A stretch of DNA of 37,875 nucleotides from contig JAKORJ010000131.1 of assembly GCA_029777885.1 (NCBI GenBank), positions 1 through 37,875 of the forward strand, given 5' to 3'. The stretch is from Bacillota bacterium (GTDB lineage Bacteria > Bacillota > Clostridia > Caldicoprobacterales > DTU083). Below the pieces are notes generated by a model, which was given only the letters and a program-made list of their open reading frames with translations, ran no database searches and was not told the origin of the DNA. Position numbers and translations under genes: made by a program. Shown here piece after piece: positions 1 to 8,916 of this stretch. Every line of letters starts with the position of its first letter. Positions within the stretch are counted from its first letter, which is position 1.

Positions 1-1
1 G

Positions 2-337
2 GACATAAGTCAGCTCCAGGAGGCGGTAGCCAATATCAAGGTCGCCGAGCCTGTCAAGGAATACATATCAGACATCGTTGCCCTGACCCGGGAGCACAAG
101 GACTTAAGCCTCGGTGCAAGCCCAAGGGGTGCCCTGTACCTGATGCGGGCTGCCCAAGGGTACGCCCTGCTCGAGGGCAGGGATTATGTGATCCCCGATG
201 ACATACAAAGGATGACGATACCCGTCCTGGCCCACCGCCTGATATTGAAGCCTGAAGCCAGGCTCAACCAGATGACTGCGGAACGGGTGTTGAGATCCAT
301 AATCAATACCCTGCACGTGCCGGTGACTACATCATGA
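2..337 (+). CDS. MoxR-type AAA+ ATPase, C-terminal part (truncated by window edge)
   Basis: Only the last 111 residues are present; the reading frame is open from base 2. They form the helical lid domain that follows the AAA+ core in MoxR ATPases. Recognisable family features are the LSLGASPRGALYLMRAAQGY stretch, the following ALLEGRDYVIPDDIQ segment and the final AHRLILKPEA segment. MoxR proteins are cytoplasmic chaperone-like ATPases thought to act on partner proteins encoded next to them. Here the stop codon overlaps the start of a DUF58 gene by four bases (ATGA), and a transglutaminase gene follows, which is the usual moxR - DUF58 - transglutaminase operon. The Walker motifs lie upstream of the window and cannot be checked. 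Confidence 0.93.
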   Translation, partial: DISQLQEAVANIKVAEPVKEYISDIVALTREHKDLSLGASPRGALYLMRAAQGYALLEGRDYVIPDDIQRMTIPVLAHRLILKPEARLNQMTAERVLRSIINTLHVPVTTS

Positions 338-1551
338 AAGACTGGCTCAAAAGGATCGTTTTTGGAGCTGCTGCCCTAATCACCCTGTTTGCCGGCCTGT
401 ATACCGGTGAATATATCTATTATATATGCTTTGGAGTCCTGCTTGCCATAGCCCTTTACGCGATCGTCACAAACATCTGGGTCCTGCTGGACTTCAACTA
501 CCTGCAGACCGTCACGCCGGGCAGTGTGCAAAAGGGCGAAAAGGCTGAGCTCAAGCTGCAGATCCACAATGACAAGCCTTTTATCTACCCGCTCATAAAG
601 GTGTATTACCGGACCCCCATGTCCTGCCTGACCGGGGATGCGGAAGTCGGGTACCTGTCGATCCTGCCCTTTCGACACGGAGAGATTTCTAGCAGCTTCA
701 TGTGCTCCCTGCGGGGCACCTATCCCCTGGGCATTGTCCGCATCGAGGTAAGCGACATGTTCGGTCTGTTCAGATTTCATATGGACCTGACCAAAAAGGC
801 GTATCACAAGCTGCCTGTCCTGACGGTATACCCGAGGATAATCAGGCTGACAAATCTTCCCCTGCCCCAGATACCCCTGGAGGGCATGCAAAACACCCGG
901 CTAAGCAAGACCGATGAATTGTCGACCGTTTCCGATATACGGCAATACCAGTACAGCGATCCCATGAAAAAGATCCACTGGAAGATCTCATCCAAGCTCC
1001 AGGAGCTATACGTAATGAACTATGAGATGACTGTCCAGCCCCATACCTTCCTCTTCGTCGAGACAACGCCCAACACAATACCAGGCATAGCGAAGTATCA
1101 AATGGAGGATCAGATAGTAGAGACAGCCACTGCCCTGATCCATTACATATTGAGCAGGTGGCTGCCCCTTAAGCTTGTCGTATACAGCAATGAGCGCCAT
1201 GATATCCCAGGAAAGGACCCCAAGGATTTTCAGGCGTTTTATGAATACCTGTCAGGCATGGCTTTCGACAGCCCCTTTGCCATGGCCGACATCATGAAAA
1301 TCGAGTCGCCCTCCTTCCACAGGCAGGGCAGCATAATCCTGGTCGTCAAGAAGCTAGAGTTCGTCCTCTTCAACAGCCTGTGCATCCTGAAACAGACCGG
1401 GGTGTATCCCATGGTATTTTTGGTACAGCACCGGGAATACTGCGACGATGATCAGCTCAATATGGTGGAAGAGCTAAGGATGAAAGATATACCGGCCTTT
1501 CTCATATACACGGATCAGCGCGTAGATGAGGCACTGGAGGCGATATTATGA
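334..1551 (+). CDS. DUF58 domain-containing membrane-anchored protein
   Basis: A 405-residue protein. Two hydrophobic segments near the N-terminus (about residues 8-27 and 30-52) anchor it in the membrane, and the rest is a beta-rich then von Willebrand A-like region. The DUF58 signature is visible around residues 195-230: an S-D-x-R-Q-Y segment followed by DPMKKIHWKISSK. The family is found next to MoxR ATPases and has no settled biochemical function; a role in assembling or checking an envelope-associated complex is inferred from context only. The start overlaps the moxR stop (ATGA) and the stop overlaps the start of the next gene (ATGA), so translation of all three genes is probably coupled. 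No strong separate ribosome binding site is seen. Confidence 0.9.
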   Translation: MKDWLKRIVFGAAALITLFAGLYTGEYIYYICFGVLLAIALYAIVTNIWVLLDFNYLQTVTPGSVQKGEKAELKLQIHNDKPFIYPLIKVYYRTPMSCLTGDAEVGYLSILPFRHGEISSSFMCSLRGTYPLGIVRIEVSDMFGLFRFHMDLTKKAYHKLPVLTVYPRIIRLTNLPLPQIPLEGMQNTRLSKTDELSTVSDIRQYQYSDPMKKIHWKISSKLQELYVMNYEMTVQPHTFLFVETTPNTIPGIAKYQMEDQIVETATALIHYILSRWLPLKLVVYSNERHDIPGKDPKDFQAFYEYLSGMAFDSPFAMADIMKIESPSFHRQGSIILVVKKLEFVLFNSLCILKQTGVYPMVFLVQHREYCDDDQLNMVEELRMKDIPAFLIYTDQRVDEALEAIL

Positions 1552-3881
1552 AAAAAGCCGCTTTGGTAGCGATACTTACGGAGTACATACTGCTGTGCCT
1601 GCTGGCCGGCAGCTTGAGCTCCGCCATAATATTTTCGCTCAACATCTATTTCAATCTAGTAGAGCTGCTCTTCATTACTACAGCAGTATTTTTCGTGTTG
1701 AAAGTCGCCCTCTACAATAAATGGACCATTGTTATTTCCATACCCCTGTTGTTCATGGGAACGATACTGTTCCTGTTTGCGATAAGCAAAGGGGCCTTGA
1801 TTTCCAATGTCACGGCCTTTTTCAACTGGCTCTGGCAGTATACCATGCGCTATACAAGTTATAACCCGGATTACAGGCTTGCTACCATTCTCTTCATAAC
1901 GATCACCGGAAGTGTCCTGTTCCATGTCCTGGCCATAAGGCTGCGCCTGTTCACAGTCCCCTTCCTTTTAGGCACCGCCTCTTTTGCGGCCTTGTGGTTC
2001 ATGGGCAATGATGAAATAAGCTCCTATATACGCACATATGCCCTGGGAAGCATCCTTATGTGGAGCTCAGGCTACCACAAGACCCTGTCCAAGCGGTTCA
2101 GGATGCCGCCCCGCGGTTACTGGCAGGCCTGCACACTCGTGCTGGCAGCCGCTATAATACTCACATCAGGCTTTCTCATACCCAGCGAAAAATCCAGGAA
2201 CCTGAGGTGGCAATACCTTGTAGAGCAGGTCGACCGCCTGGAGGAAAAAGTGAACGATACTTTCGGATTCAGGAAGCCCCGGCAGCCCTTCCGCCTGTCC
2301 CAGACCGGGTACTCTTCTTCTCCGGGCAAGCTGGGTGGCCCGGTCATACAAAACTACGACCTTGCGCTCCTGGTCGAAGCACCCTTCCCGCTTTACTTAA
2401 GGGGTTCAATTTTTAATGAATACACCGGGTCTGAATGGACCGACACCGTGGAGGACCTGCGCTATAAATACAGGGACGATACCTGGAAGCAGGCAAGGTC
2501 CCTGGCTTATGACCTGGATGAGCCCATATGGAGCAAAGTAGATGAAGACCTCCTGAACGGCTTATATTATCGCAGTGCTAAGGCCGTTATATTCCATGCT
2601 GACATAAAGATCTCAACGCTGTTCCATCCCATGCTCCCTACAGGCCTTGAAACCGTGAAAGGGGCATCGACGCCTTACTACAACACAAGGGGCGAGCTGT
2701 TCACGACCCGCAATATATTACCTGAAGAGCCCTATACGATCACTGCCATGATCCCCAACACCGACATAAGCACTGAATTCATCACCTATATAAGGCAAGC
2801 CTCCCCCACCCTTGACTGGAGCCGGCCTGTGGATTCGAACTATAGTGTTCCTGCTTATGCTCAGAAGCTAAGGTATATCCGGGAAAATTACACAAAGGTG
2901 CCTGAATCGGTGACAGAAAGGACCATAAGGCTCGTAGAATTGATAACGGAAGGCAAAGCTACAGCCTATGACAAGATCGTTGCCATACAGGAATACCTGA
3001 AGGCCAACTACGAGTATACGCTGGCCCCGCCTGACACTCCAGCCGGACGGGATTTTGTAGATTATTTCCTGTTCGACCTCAAGCGTGGATATTGCACTTA
3101 CTTTGCCTCTGCCCTGGCGGTCATGGGACGGGTGGCCGGGGTGCCGACCCGCTATATCGAAGGCTTCCTCATGCCTGCAAAGCAGAACAAGGATGGATTG
3201 TACGAGGTCCGCAACACGAACGGGCATGCCTGGGTAGAAGTATACTTCCCGGAGATCGGCTGGCTTACCTTTGACCCCACGCCTTCAAGCGGATCGGGCG
3301 ACTCTTCGTCTCCCGGCAGGGACCCGTATTACGATAAATACCTGGAGGAATACTGGCGGCATTATTATGAGAGCAAGCGATGGGAAGAAGCCAACAAGCC
3401 AAAACAGCCTGTCGAGCCTCCTCCGGTCAAAAGTAATAGGTCCCCCTCCTGGTACGGTGTAGCTTTTGCAGCATCTATCGCCCTGTCCGTGATAATAGCG
3501 GCCATGCTCCTGGTACTGGTCGTCAGCAGCCTCAGGTACAGGCGGATCCGCCGTTTGCCGCTGAGCAAGCAGTTACAGTTCTATTACCGTGAAATACTGT
3601 GGCTGCTTAAGCTATACGGGAAACCTATCAAAACCGGCGAAACCCCATATACATACGCAAAAAGGGTCGACACATGGCTGGTCAACCCTGAAGGCTCCAT
3701 GACTGATATATCAAGGCTTTTAGTAGAAAGCGTTTTTGGCCGCAGGGAGCTTGGCAAGGATGATATAGAATACATGAAAGCTTTTTACATCCACTTGCTC
3801 AAGACAGTCCAAAAGGTCCTGGGCTACCCCCGTTTTATGGCAAGGCTGCTTAGGCGCGGATTCGAACCCTGGGCTCTCTAG
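1548..3881 (+). CDS. TgpA-like transmembrane transglutaminase-family protein
   Basis: A 777-residue membrane protein. About six hydrophobic segments fill residues 1-215. An extracytoplasmic region follows with a transglutaminase-like core, and one more membrane segment lies near residues 635-663, followed by a C-terminal DUF4129-like tail. The papain-like triad is intact: Cys516 in RGYCTYFASALA, His560 in NGHAWVEVYF and Asp576 in FDPTPS. Family members may be proteases or transferases acting on the envelope; the substrate is unknown. The gene is last in the moxR - DUF58 operon. Its stop codon overlaps the stop codon of the convergent MFS gene, and its last codons form one arm of a strong hairpin. 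Confidence 0.9.
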   Translation: MKKAALVAILTEYILLCLLAGSLSSAIIFSLNIYFNLVELLFITTAVFFVLKVALYNKWTIVISIPLLFMGTILFLFAISKGALISNVTAFFNWLWQYTMRYTSYNPDYRLATILFITITGSVLFHVLAIRLRLFTVPFLLGTASFAALWFMGNDEISSYIRTYALGSILMWSSGYHKTLSKRFRMPPRGYWQACTLVLAAAIILTSGFLIPSEKSRNLRWQYLVEQVDRLEEKVNDTFGFRKPRQPFRLSQTGYSSSPGKLGGPVIQNYDLALLVEAPFPLYLRGSIFNEYTGSEWTDTVEDLRYKYRDDTWKQARSLAYDLDEPIWSKVDEDLLNGLYYRSAKAVIFHADIKISTLFHPMLPTGLETVKGASTPYYNTRGELFTTRNILPEEPYTITAMIPNTDISTEFITYIRQASPTLDWSRPVDSNYSVPAYAQKLRYIRENYTKVPESVTERTIRLVELITEGKATAYDKIVAIQEYLKANYEYTLAPPDTPAGRDFVDYFLFDLKRGYCTYFASALAVMGRVAGVPTRYIEGFLMPAKQNKDGLYEVRNTNGHAWVEVYFPEIGWLTFDPTPSSGSGDSSSPGRDPYYDKYLEEYWRHYYESKRWEEANKPKQPVEPPPVKSNRSPSWYGVAFAASIALSVIIAAMLLVLVVSSLRYRRIRRLPLSKQLQFYYREILWLLKLYGKPIKTGETPYTYAKRVDTWLVNPEGSMTDISRLLVESVFGRRELGKDDIEYMKAFYIHLLKTVQKVLGYPRFMARLLRRGFEPWAL

Positions 3882-3895
3882 GTCAGAGAGCCCAG
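3869..3895. terminator. Bidirectional hairpin over two convergent stop codons
   Basis: A perfect 11-bp stem (CTGGGCTCTCT at 3869-3879 pairing with 3885-3895) has a five-base loop. It lies across the stop codons of the transglutaminase gene and the convergent MFS gene. On the + strand it is followed by TATTTT, a modest U-tract; the - strand side has no U-tract. It probably terminates the + operon and may pause transcription from the other side. Confidence 0.65.
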
Positions 3896-5281
3896 TATTT
3901 TGCGCTTTATCGAGCTAAGCGTATCCCTGGCCAGCTTGCGGGCGGTAGAAGCATTTTCCTCCTCCACTGCTGGAAGCAGGCAGACCACTGCCAGGCCTCT
4001 CAGCACTGATGTGATCGCGAACAGCAGGTGGTAATTCCTTATAGGATAACCGAGGAACATAAGGTTGAGCCGTTCAAACAGGTCATGGGTCGCTTCCATC
4101 AGCATGCCCCCGGTGAAATAGGCCACTATGCTACCCATGATAGCAGTCACCATTGAAAAGCTGCCGATGTAAAAGGACCGGTTTTTATCCGGCGCCAGGC
4201 CGATCATCATGTTGTTCGAGGTAAGCTCCACACCGCACCAGAACAGGCCTGACAGCACATTGATCATGGCGATCATGCCGATGGTATCCGACGTTACGAA
4301 GATCCACAAAAACGGCACGAGCACCACGCCAAGGCCGCATATCTGCATCACGGGCTTGTTCCCGTACTTATCGATCAGGTTCCCCCACCTGCGGACGGAA
4401 AGCACGGTGGTTATACTGTATACAGTGCTTGCCAGAAGGGTTATCTGCAGGTATTTCATGTTCAGGAAATTCAACATGTAGTCATTGAAAAAGGGGGCTG
4501 ACAGGTTTACTGCAAAGGTCCATACGGACCAGAACATAAGGTATTTCCTGAAATTTTGGTGGCTCAAGGCCTCCTTCCACACCCTGAACAGGCTCATGTT
4601 CCTGTCCGGTATGTCCATGGGCGGGTCGTAGATCCTGATGAAGCATGCGATATCGAGCAAGCCGAATACGGTAGCTATGACCAGCACCACGATATAACCT
4701 AGGCTGCCCCCGATAAGATCCAGGAGGGACCCTAAGGCCAATCCTCCAATGAGGCTCGTTATCGTGAAGAAAAGCTGCCTTTGGCTGAAAAACCTGCCCC
4801 GGATGCTGATGGGGACGATAGAGGCCATCCATGAAAAAAAGGTCACGCCGTTGAATGAACCGCCTAAAGCGGAAACCAGCAGCATCAGCATGATGAACCC
4901 TATTGTCAGGGGCTTATATCCCGGCGGCATGATGTATGCAATCAAAACGATGGGTATAACCACGATGCGCTGCATCACGCCGCTTATCAAAAACAGCTTC
5001 TTCCTATGCCCTGTGCGCTCAAGCACGTAGGCTGCCAGTACCTGAAACAGGCCTCCCATCACGGGAAAAGCCATGAGCACGCCATACAGGAAATCCCCGA
5101 CGCCCAGGCTGCGTACAAAGCCGGAAAAAGGTGCGCCGTTGTATGTGCTGAAAAATACCATGCCCAACCCTGACCCCAGGATGACCCGGTTCAGGTCGAG
5201 CATAAGACTGCGGTCTATACTGTAGTTTTTAAAAAGCAAATACTTGTCGTTTTTCAAGCAACCAAACCCCCGGTCAGCCAT
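3878..5281 (-). CDS. MFS transporter
   Basis: A 467-residue polytopic membrane protein with about 12 hydrophobic segments in the major facilitator pattern. A basic loop (ERTGHRKKLF) between early helices corresponds to the MFS loop 2-3 motif region. It is 49 bp downstream of nagA on the same strand, so it may import an amino sugar or a short oligosaccharide; this is inference from position only. The start is uncertain: the ATG at 5281 has no good ribosome binding site. A TTG eight codons later is preceded by CGGGGG, and a later ATG sits just before LDLNRVILGSGLG, where the first membrane helix begins. The stop codon overlaps the convergent transglutaminase gene. Confidence 0.85.
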   Translation of the reverse strand: MADRGFGCLKNDKYLLFKNYSIDRSLMLDLNRVILGSGLGMVFFSTYNGAPFSGFVRSLGVGDFLYGVLMAFPVMGGLFQVLAAYVLERTGHRKKLFLISGVMQRIVVIPIVLIAYIMPPGYKPLTIGFIMLMLLVSALGGSFNGVTFFSWMASIVPISIRGRFFSQRQLFFTITSLIGGLALGSLLDLIGGSLGYIVVLVIATVFGLLDIACFIRIYDPPMDIPDRNMSLFRVWKEALSHQNFRKYLMFWSVWTFAVNLSAPFFNDYMLNFLNMKYLQITLLASTVYSITTVLSVRRWGNLIDKYGNKPVMQICGLGVVLVPFLWIFVTSDTIGMIAMINVLSGLFWCGVELTSNNMMIGLAPDKNRSFYIGSFSMVTAIMGSIVAYFTGGMLMEATHDLFERLNLMFLGYPIRNYHLLFAITSVLRGLAVVCLLPAVEEENASTARKLARDTLSSIKRKILGSLT

Positions 5282-5330
5282 TTATCAGAACTATTGCATT
5301 TCTGCCTCTAGATCTACAATCATTTATATC

Positions 5331-6473
5331 CTAAAATTGCCTTATGCCTTTCACATATGCGGATACAACATTCAGGTCACGGTCAAGTATGACCACATCC
5401 GCGTCCCAGCCTGCTTTAAGATGGCCTTTGAAGGCTGATACGCCGATTATCGAAGCCGGAGTCGAAGTAAGCATGGTAATGGTGTCCTCAAGAGGCACCC
5501 CGATGTCGACCATGTTTTTTAAGGCCTTGCCCTGAGTCAGCGTGCTGCCGGCAAGGGTCCCGTCCTTGAGCCGGGCAGCGCCCATCTCTACATGCACTTC
5601 AAGCCCTCCGAGGTTGTATATGCCGTCCCCCAGGCCCGCTGCCGCCATCGCATCTGTAATGAGGGCGCACTTCCTGCACCCTTTCACTTTCACGGCAAGC
5701 CTTAGGGCTGCCGGATGGATATGTATAAGGTCCGAGATGAGCTCAACGGTATTCTCGCCATGATCCAGCACTGCGCCCACGACTCCCGGGTCCCGGTGCT
5801 TAAGCGGCGTCATGGCGTTGTAAAAGTGGCAGGTATGATCCATGCCAAGGTCGATTGCCCTGCAGGCCGTGTCATAATCCGCCCTTGTGTGCCCTATTGA
5901 AACCTTGATGCCCCTGGCCTTGAGGTACGATGTCAGCCCGGCCGCCCCATCAAGCTCCGGCGCCATGGTGACAAGGCGGATGATATCGATATTGTCGCCA
6001 ACGATTGTGTTGAACGACTCCACCGAGGGATCGATCAGATAGGTTTCGTCATGGGCGCCTTTTGCATCCGGGTTCAGGAAGGGCCCCTCCAGGTGGATGC
6101 CCAGGCACTGGGCGCCTGCCGCCTGTTCCTGCTTCATGAACTCCGCTGCGGCTTCGATGCTGCTCCGTATGGCATCGGCGTTCAAGGTCATGGTGGTGGC
6201 TAAAAATGATGTAGTCCCGTTCTTTGCAAGGAATGAGGCTATCCTTTCCAGGGAACCGGTCCTGGCGTCCATCACGTCGCAGCCCACGGACCCGTGTATA
6301 TGGATATCGATGAAGCCGGGTACTATGTAACCGCCTTGTGCATCAACAAAGTCCCCGTCCTTTACCGTCCCTAGCGGCATTATGCCTGCAATCCTGCCCT
6401 TTTCCACTGCAAGCTCCAGCCCGTCCTCAAACCTGCCCTCCAGAAAAATCAGGCCGTTTCCGAATATGGTCAT
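5331..6473 (-). CDS. nagA: N-acetylglucosamine-6-phosphate deacetylase
   Basis: A 380-residue cytoplasmic enzyme of the amidohydrolase superfamily, the usual length for NagA. It removes acetate from GlcNAc-6-phosphate to give glucosamine-6-phosphate in amino-sugar and cell-wall recycling. Metal and catalytic residues are present: His58 and His60 in DIHIHG, Glu129 in LGIHLEGPF, His195 in SIGHTRADY, His216 in HTCHFYNAM and the catalytic Asp274 in LITDAMAAAG. AGGGGGGAG lies four bases before the start. The fusA-type gene upstream ends in a terminator, so nagA should have its own promoter in 6474-6540, but no convincing one was found. There is no nagB or PTS gene nearby; an MFS transporter follows. 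Confidence 0.95.
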   Translation of the reverse strand: MTIFGNGLIFLEGRFEDGLELAVEKGRIAGIMPLGTVKDGDFVDAQGGYIVPGFIDIHIHGSVGCDVMDARTGSLERIASFLAKNGTTSFLATTMTLNADAIRSSIEAAAEFMKQEQAAGAQCLGIHLEGPFLNPDAKGAHDETYLIDPSVESFNTIVGDNIDIIRLVTMAPELDGAAGLTSYLKARGIKVSIGHTRADYDTACRAIDLGMDHTCHFYNAMTPLKHRDPGVVGAVLDHGENTVELISDLIHIHPAALRLAVKVKGCRKCALITDAMAAAGLGDGIYNLGGLEVHVEMGAARLKDGTLAGSTLTQGKALKNMVDIGVPLEDTITMLTSTPASIIGVSAFKGHLKAGWDADVVILDRDLNVVSAYVKGIRQF

Positions 6474-6535
6474 ATAACTCCCCCCTGGTATCTTATACCG
6501 CTCGCACTTTATCTAACCTTACATGGATATATTGA

Positions 6536-6575
6536 ATCAAAAAAATCACTCCCCGACAAGTATGTATCGGGGAGT
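6536..6575 (-). terminator. Intrinsic terminator of the EF-G paralogue gene
   Basis: Reading the - strand, ACTCCCCGA pairs with TCGGGGAGT across a ten-base loop, followed by GATTTTTTTGATTC. A nine-bp GC-rich stem plus seven T residues is a textbook Rho-independent terminator. It lies 43 bp after the EF-G paralogue stop codon and separates that gene from nagA. Confidence 0.92.
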
Positions 6576-6618
6576 TATCATATGTTTTGTATGTTCAGGA
6601 TCGCTTTTATAAAGCAGG

Positions 6619-8700
6619 TTACTCCTGAGCGGCTTCCTGCTTGGCCTGCTCGATTATCTTGGCGCTGATATTGGCAGGGACCTCTTCGTACCTGACAAAG
6701 GTGAGCTTGAAGCTGCCCCTTGCCTGGGTCATGGACCTTAAGTCGGTGGCATACTTGAACATTTCAGCCTGAGGCACTTCCGCCTCGACCTTCTGCAATC
6801 CGTGGCCAACCGGGTTCATGCCCAGAATCCTGCCCCTGCGCCTGTTCAGGTCGCCGATGATGTCGCCCATGTATTCATCGGGGACTATGACCTCTGCCTT
6901 CATGATGGGCTCAAGGAGCACCGGCGATGCCTGGTCCAGCTTCTTGAAGGCCAGGGAGGCTGCTACCTTGAAGGCCATTTCTGAAGAGTCTACGCTGTGA
7001 TAGGATCCGTCATACAGGGTAGCCCTGATCCCGACTGTGGGATATCCGGCCAGGACGCCGTTGGGCAGGCATTCCCTCAGGCCCTTCTCAACCGCGGGTA
7101 TATACTGCCTCGGCACGACGCCGCCTACGATCTTGTCAACAAACTCAAAGTCCTTATCCGTGGTCTCAAGGGGCTCAAACTCGATCCATACATGCCCGTA
7201 CTGGCCATGGCCGCCGCTCTGCTTTTTGTGCTTGCCTTCGGCCTTGATCGACTTGCGTATGGTCTCCCTGTACGGCACCTTGGGATCCTTGAATACGGCC
7301 GTGACTCCAAACTTGTTCTGCAGGCGCTTTGCGATTATCTCCAGGTGCATTTCACCGACACCGGATATGAGCATCTGGTTAGTTTCAAGGTTTTTGGTGA
7401 CCGTAAAGGTGGGATCCTCTTCGGTCAGCCTGTTGAGGCCTGCAAAGATCTTGTCCTCGTCCCCCTCCTTCTCCGCTGCTATGGCAAGGGATATGGACGG
7501 CTCGGGGAACTGGATCTCACTGTATTTTACCTGGTTGTTCTGATCGCTCAGGGTATCGCCCGTTACGGTATACTGCAGCTTGGCTACCGCAGCTATATCG
7601 CCGGCTGTGACCTTGTCAACGGTGATCTGCTTCTTGCCCCTGAGCAGATAGATCGTGCCGACCTTTTCAGCCTTTTCCTTGTTTACGTTGTAGAAGCCGG
7701 TCCCCGCTGCCAGCTCGCCTGACATTACCTTGAACAGGTTCATCTTGCCTACGAAGGGGTCGACTACCGTCTTGAACACAAATGCGGAGAAGGGCTCGTC
7801 GGCCTTGTAGCTTCTCTCAACCGTTTCGCCGGTCTTGGGGTTGACACCTTTTACGCTGCCGCATTCACCAGGAGCGGGCATATAATGGGTTATGACGTCC
7901 ATGAGCTGCACAACGCCCTGATTGTTGACAGCGGATCCACACAATACGGGCACTATGTCACCACAGACGACACCCTGGCGCACTGCTCCCCTGATCTCCT
8001 GCTCGGTGAGCTCTTCGCCCTCGAAGTATTTTTCCATAAGCTCTTCGCTGGTCTCAGCCGCTGCTTCGACAAGCATGGTCCGGATGGGCTCAATGACATC
8101 CTTCATGTCGTCGGGTACCGGTACCTCGGTAACATCCTTGCCCTTGTAGGCGTATGCCTTCATTGAGATTACATCCACATAGCCGGTAAACTGCTCCTTG
8201 CTCATTATCGGAACCTGGAAGGGTGCAATAGCTGTCCCGTACATTTCCTTGAGCTGGTCCAGGACCTTGGTGAAGTTGGCATTTTCACGGTCCATCTGGT
8301 TTACGAAAATCAGCTTGGGTATGTTGTGCTCACTGCAATAATCCCAGGCCTTTTCAGTACCGACAGTCACGCCGGAAACAGCACCCACTACTATGCAAGC
8401 GCTATCAGTAACCCTGAGACTTCCAACCATTTCACCGATGAAATCGAAGTACCCAGGAATATCAATCACGTTGACCTTATGATTATTCCATTCAAACGGT
8501 GCGAGCGCAGCGCTGATGGAGATATGACGTTTAATCTCTTCCGGGTCATAATCGGTGGTTGTGGTACCATCCTCAACTTTGCCCAAGCGGTCTATAGCTC
8601 CCGCATTGAAAAGCATAGCTTCGGTAAGGGTGGTCTTTCCTTCGCCGCCGTGGCCTATGATTCCGATATTGCGCAGTTTGTCGGTCGTGTAATTCTTCAT
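6619..8700 (-). CDS. Elongation factor G-like GTPase (divergent EF-G paralogue)
   Basis: A 693-residue translational GTPase with the full EF-G layout: GTPase domain, domain II, and the III-IV-V region with VGEMHLEIIAKRL and the domain IV tip. It differs from canonical EF-G in every G motif. The P-loop is GHGGEGKTT (16-24) rather than GHxDAGKTT. The switch II motif is DIPGY (80-84), with Tyr84 where the catalytic His of EF-G and EF-Tu lies. The base-recognition motif is NQMD (134-137) instead of NKMD. These features, and TTTTDYDPEE near residue 50, place it in the second EF-G group (EF-G2/FusA2-like) that many bacteria carry beside the main factor; that assignment is from memory of the family. 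The ATG at 8700 is chosen because GGGGG lies seven bases before it, whereas the ATG at 8706 is too close. Confidence 0.88.
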   Translation of the reverse strand: MKNYTTDKLRNIGIIGHGGEGKTTLTEAMLFNAGAIDRLGKVEDGTTTTDYDPEEIKRHISISAALAPFEWNNHKVNVIDIPGYFDFIGEMVGSLRVTDSACIVVGAVSGVTVGTEKAWDYCSEHNIPKLIFVNQMDRENANFTKVLDQLKEMYGTAIAPFQVPIMSKEQFTGYVDVISMKAYAYKGKDVTEVPVPDDMKDVIEPIRTMLVEAAAETSEELMEKYFEGEELTEQEIRGAVRQGVVCGDIVPVLCGSAVNNQGVVQLMDVITHYMPAPGECGSVKGVNPKTGETVERSYKADEPFSAFVFKTVVDPFVGKMNLFKVMSGELAAGTGFYNVNKEKAEKVGTIYLLRGKKQITVDKVTAGDIAAVAKLQYTVTGDTLSDQNNQVKYSEIQFPEPSISLAIAAEKEGDEDKIFAGLNRLTEEDPTFTVTKNLETNQMLISGVGEMHLEIIAKRLQNKFGVTAVFKDPKVPYRETIRKSIKAEGKHKKQSGGHGQYGHVWIEFEPLETTDKDFEFVDKIVGGVVPRQYIPAVEKGLRECLPNGVLAGYPTVGIRATLYDGSYHSVDSSEMAFKVAASLAFKKLDQASPVLLEPIMKAEVIVPDEYMGDIIGDLNRRRGRILGMNPVGHGLQKVEAEVPQAEMFKYATDLRSMTQARGSFKLTFVRYEEVPANISAKIIEQAKQEAAQE

Positions 8701-8724
8701 TAACATTCCCCCTATGGTTTTATT

Positions 8725-8773
8725 AACGGATTCACTGATTCAGTTAAGCTGAGATCAATAACGGATTTACTGA
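8725..8773. repeat. Short direct repeat in the EF-G paralogue leader
   Basis: AACGGATTCACTGA at 8725-8738 recurs as AACGGATTTACTGA at 8760-8773 with one mismatch, 35 bases apart. Both copies lie in the presumed 5' leader of the EF-G-like gene. Just upstream, GATTC and GAATC at 8791-8805 form a short inverted repeat. Function is unknown. Confidence 0.55.
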
Positions 8774-8826
8774 CGCACATACTTAGTACAGATTCGATAA
8801 GAATCTCAAATTCCCTTCTTTATTGT

Positions 8827-8853
8827 ATCATATTTAAAAACAAAAATGTTCAA
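8827..8853 (-). promoter_or_regulatory. Candidate promoter of the EF-G paralogue
   Basis: On the - strand TTGAAC (8848-8853) is followed after 15 bases by TATGAT (8827-8832), with TACAAT overlapping further on. The spacing is suboptimal for any single pairing, so the exact -10 is uncertain. The region is AT-rich and lies about 125 bp before the start codon. Confidence 0.4.
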
Positions 8854-8916
8854 CCTCCGGTGTTTATTTTACGGATTTCCATGTTATATTATACCATGCC
8901 AATAGACATGCTTCTA

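Noticed and set aside
3850-3895. GGTTCGAATCC on the - strand, next to a stem that could be a long variable arm, resembling the 3' half of a tRNA gene
   Set aside because: The T-stem has a mismatch, and no anticodon arm, D-arm or acceptor stem can be formed. Both strands are explained by coding ends and a terminator hairpin.
6997-7722. A 241-codon frame antisense to the EF-G paralogue
   Set aside because: It is fully inside a conserved gene on the other strand and its translation shows no domain pattern.
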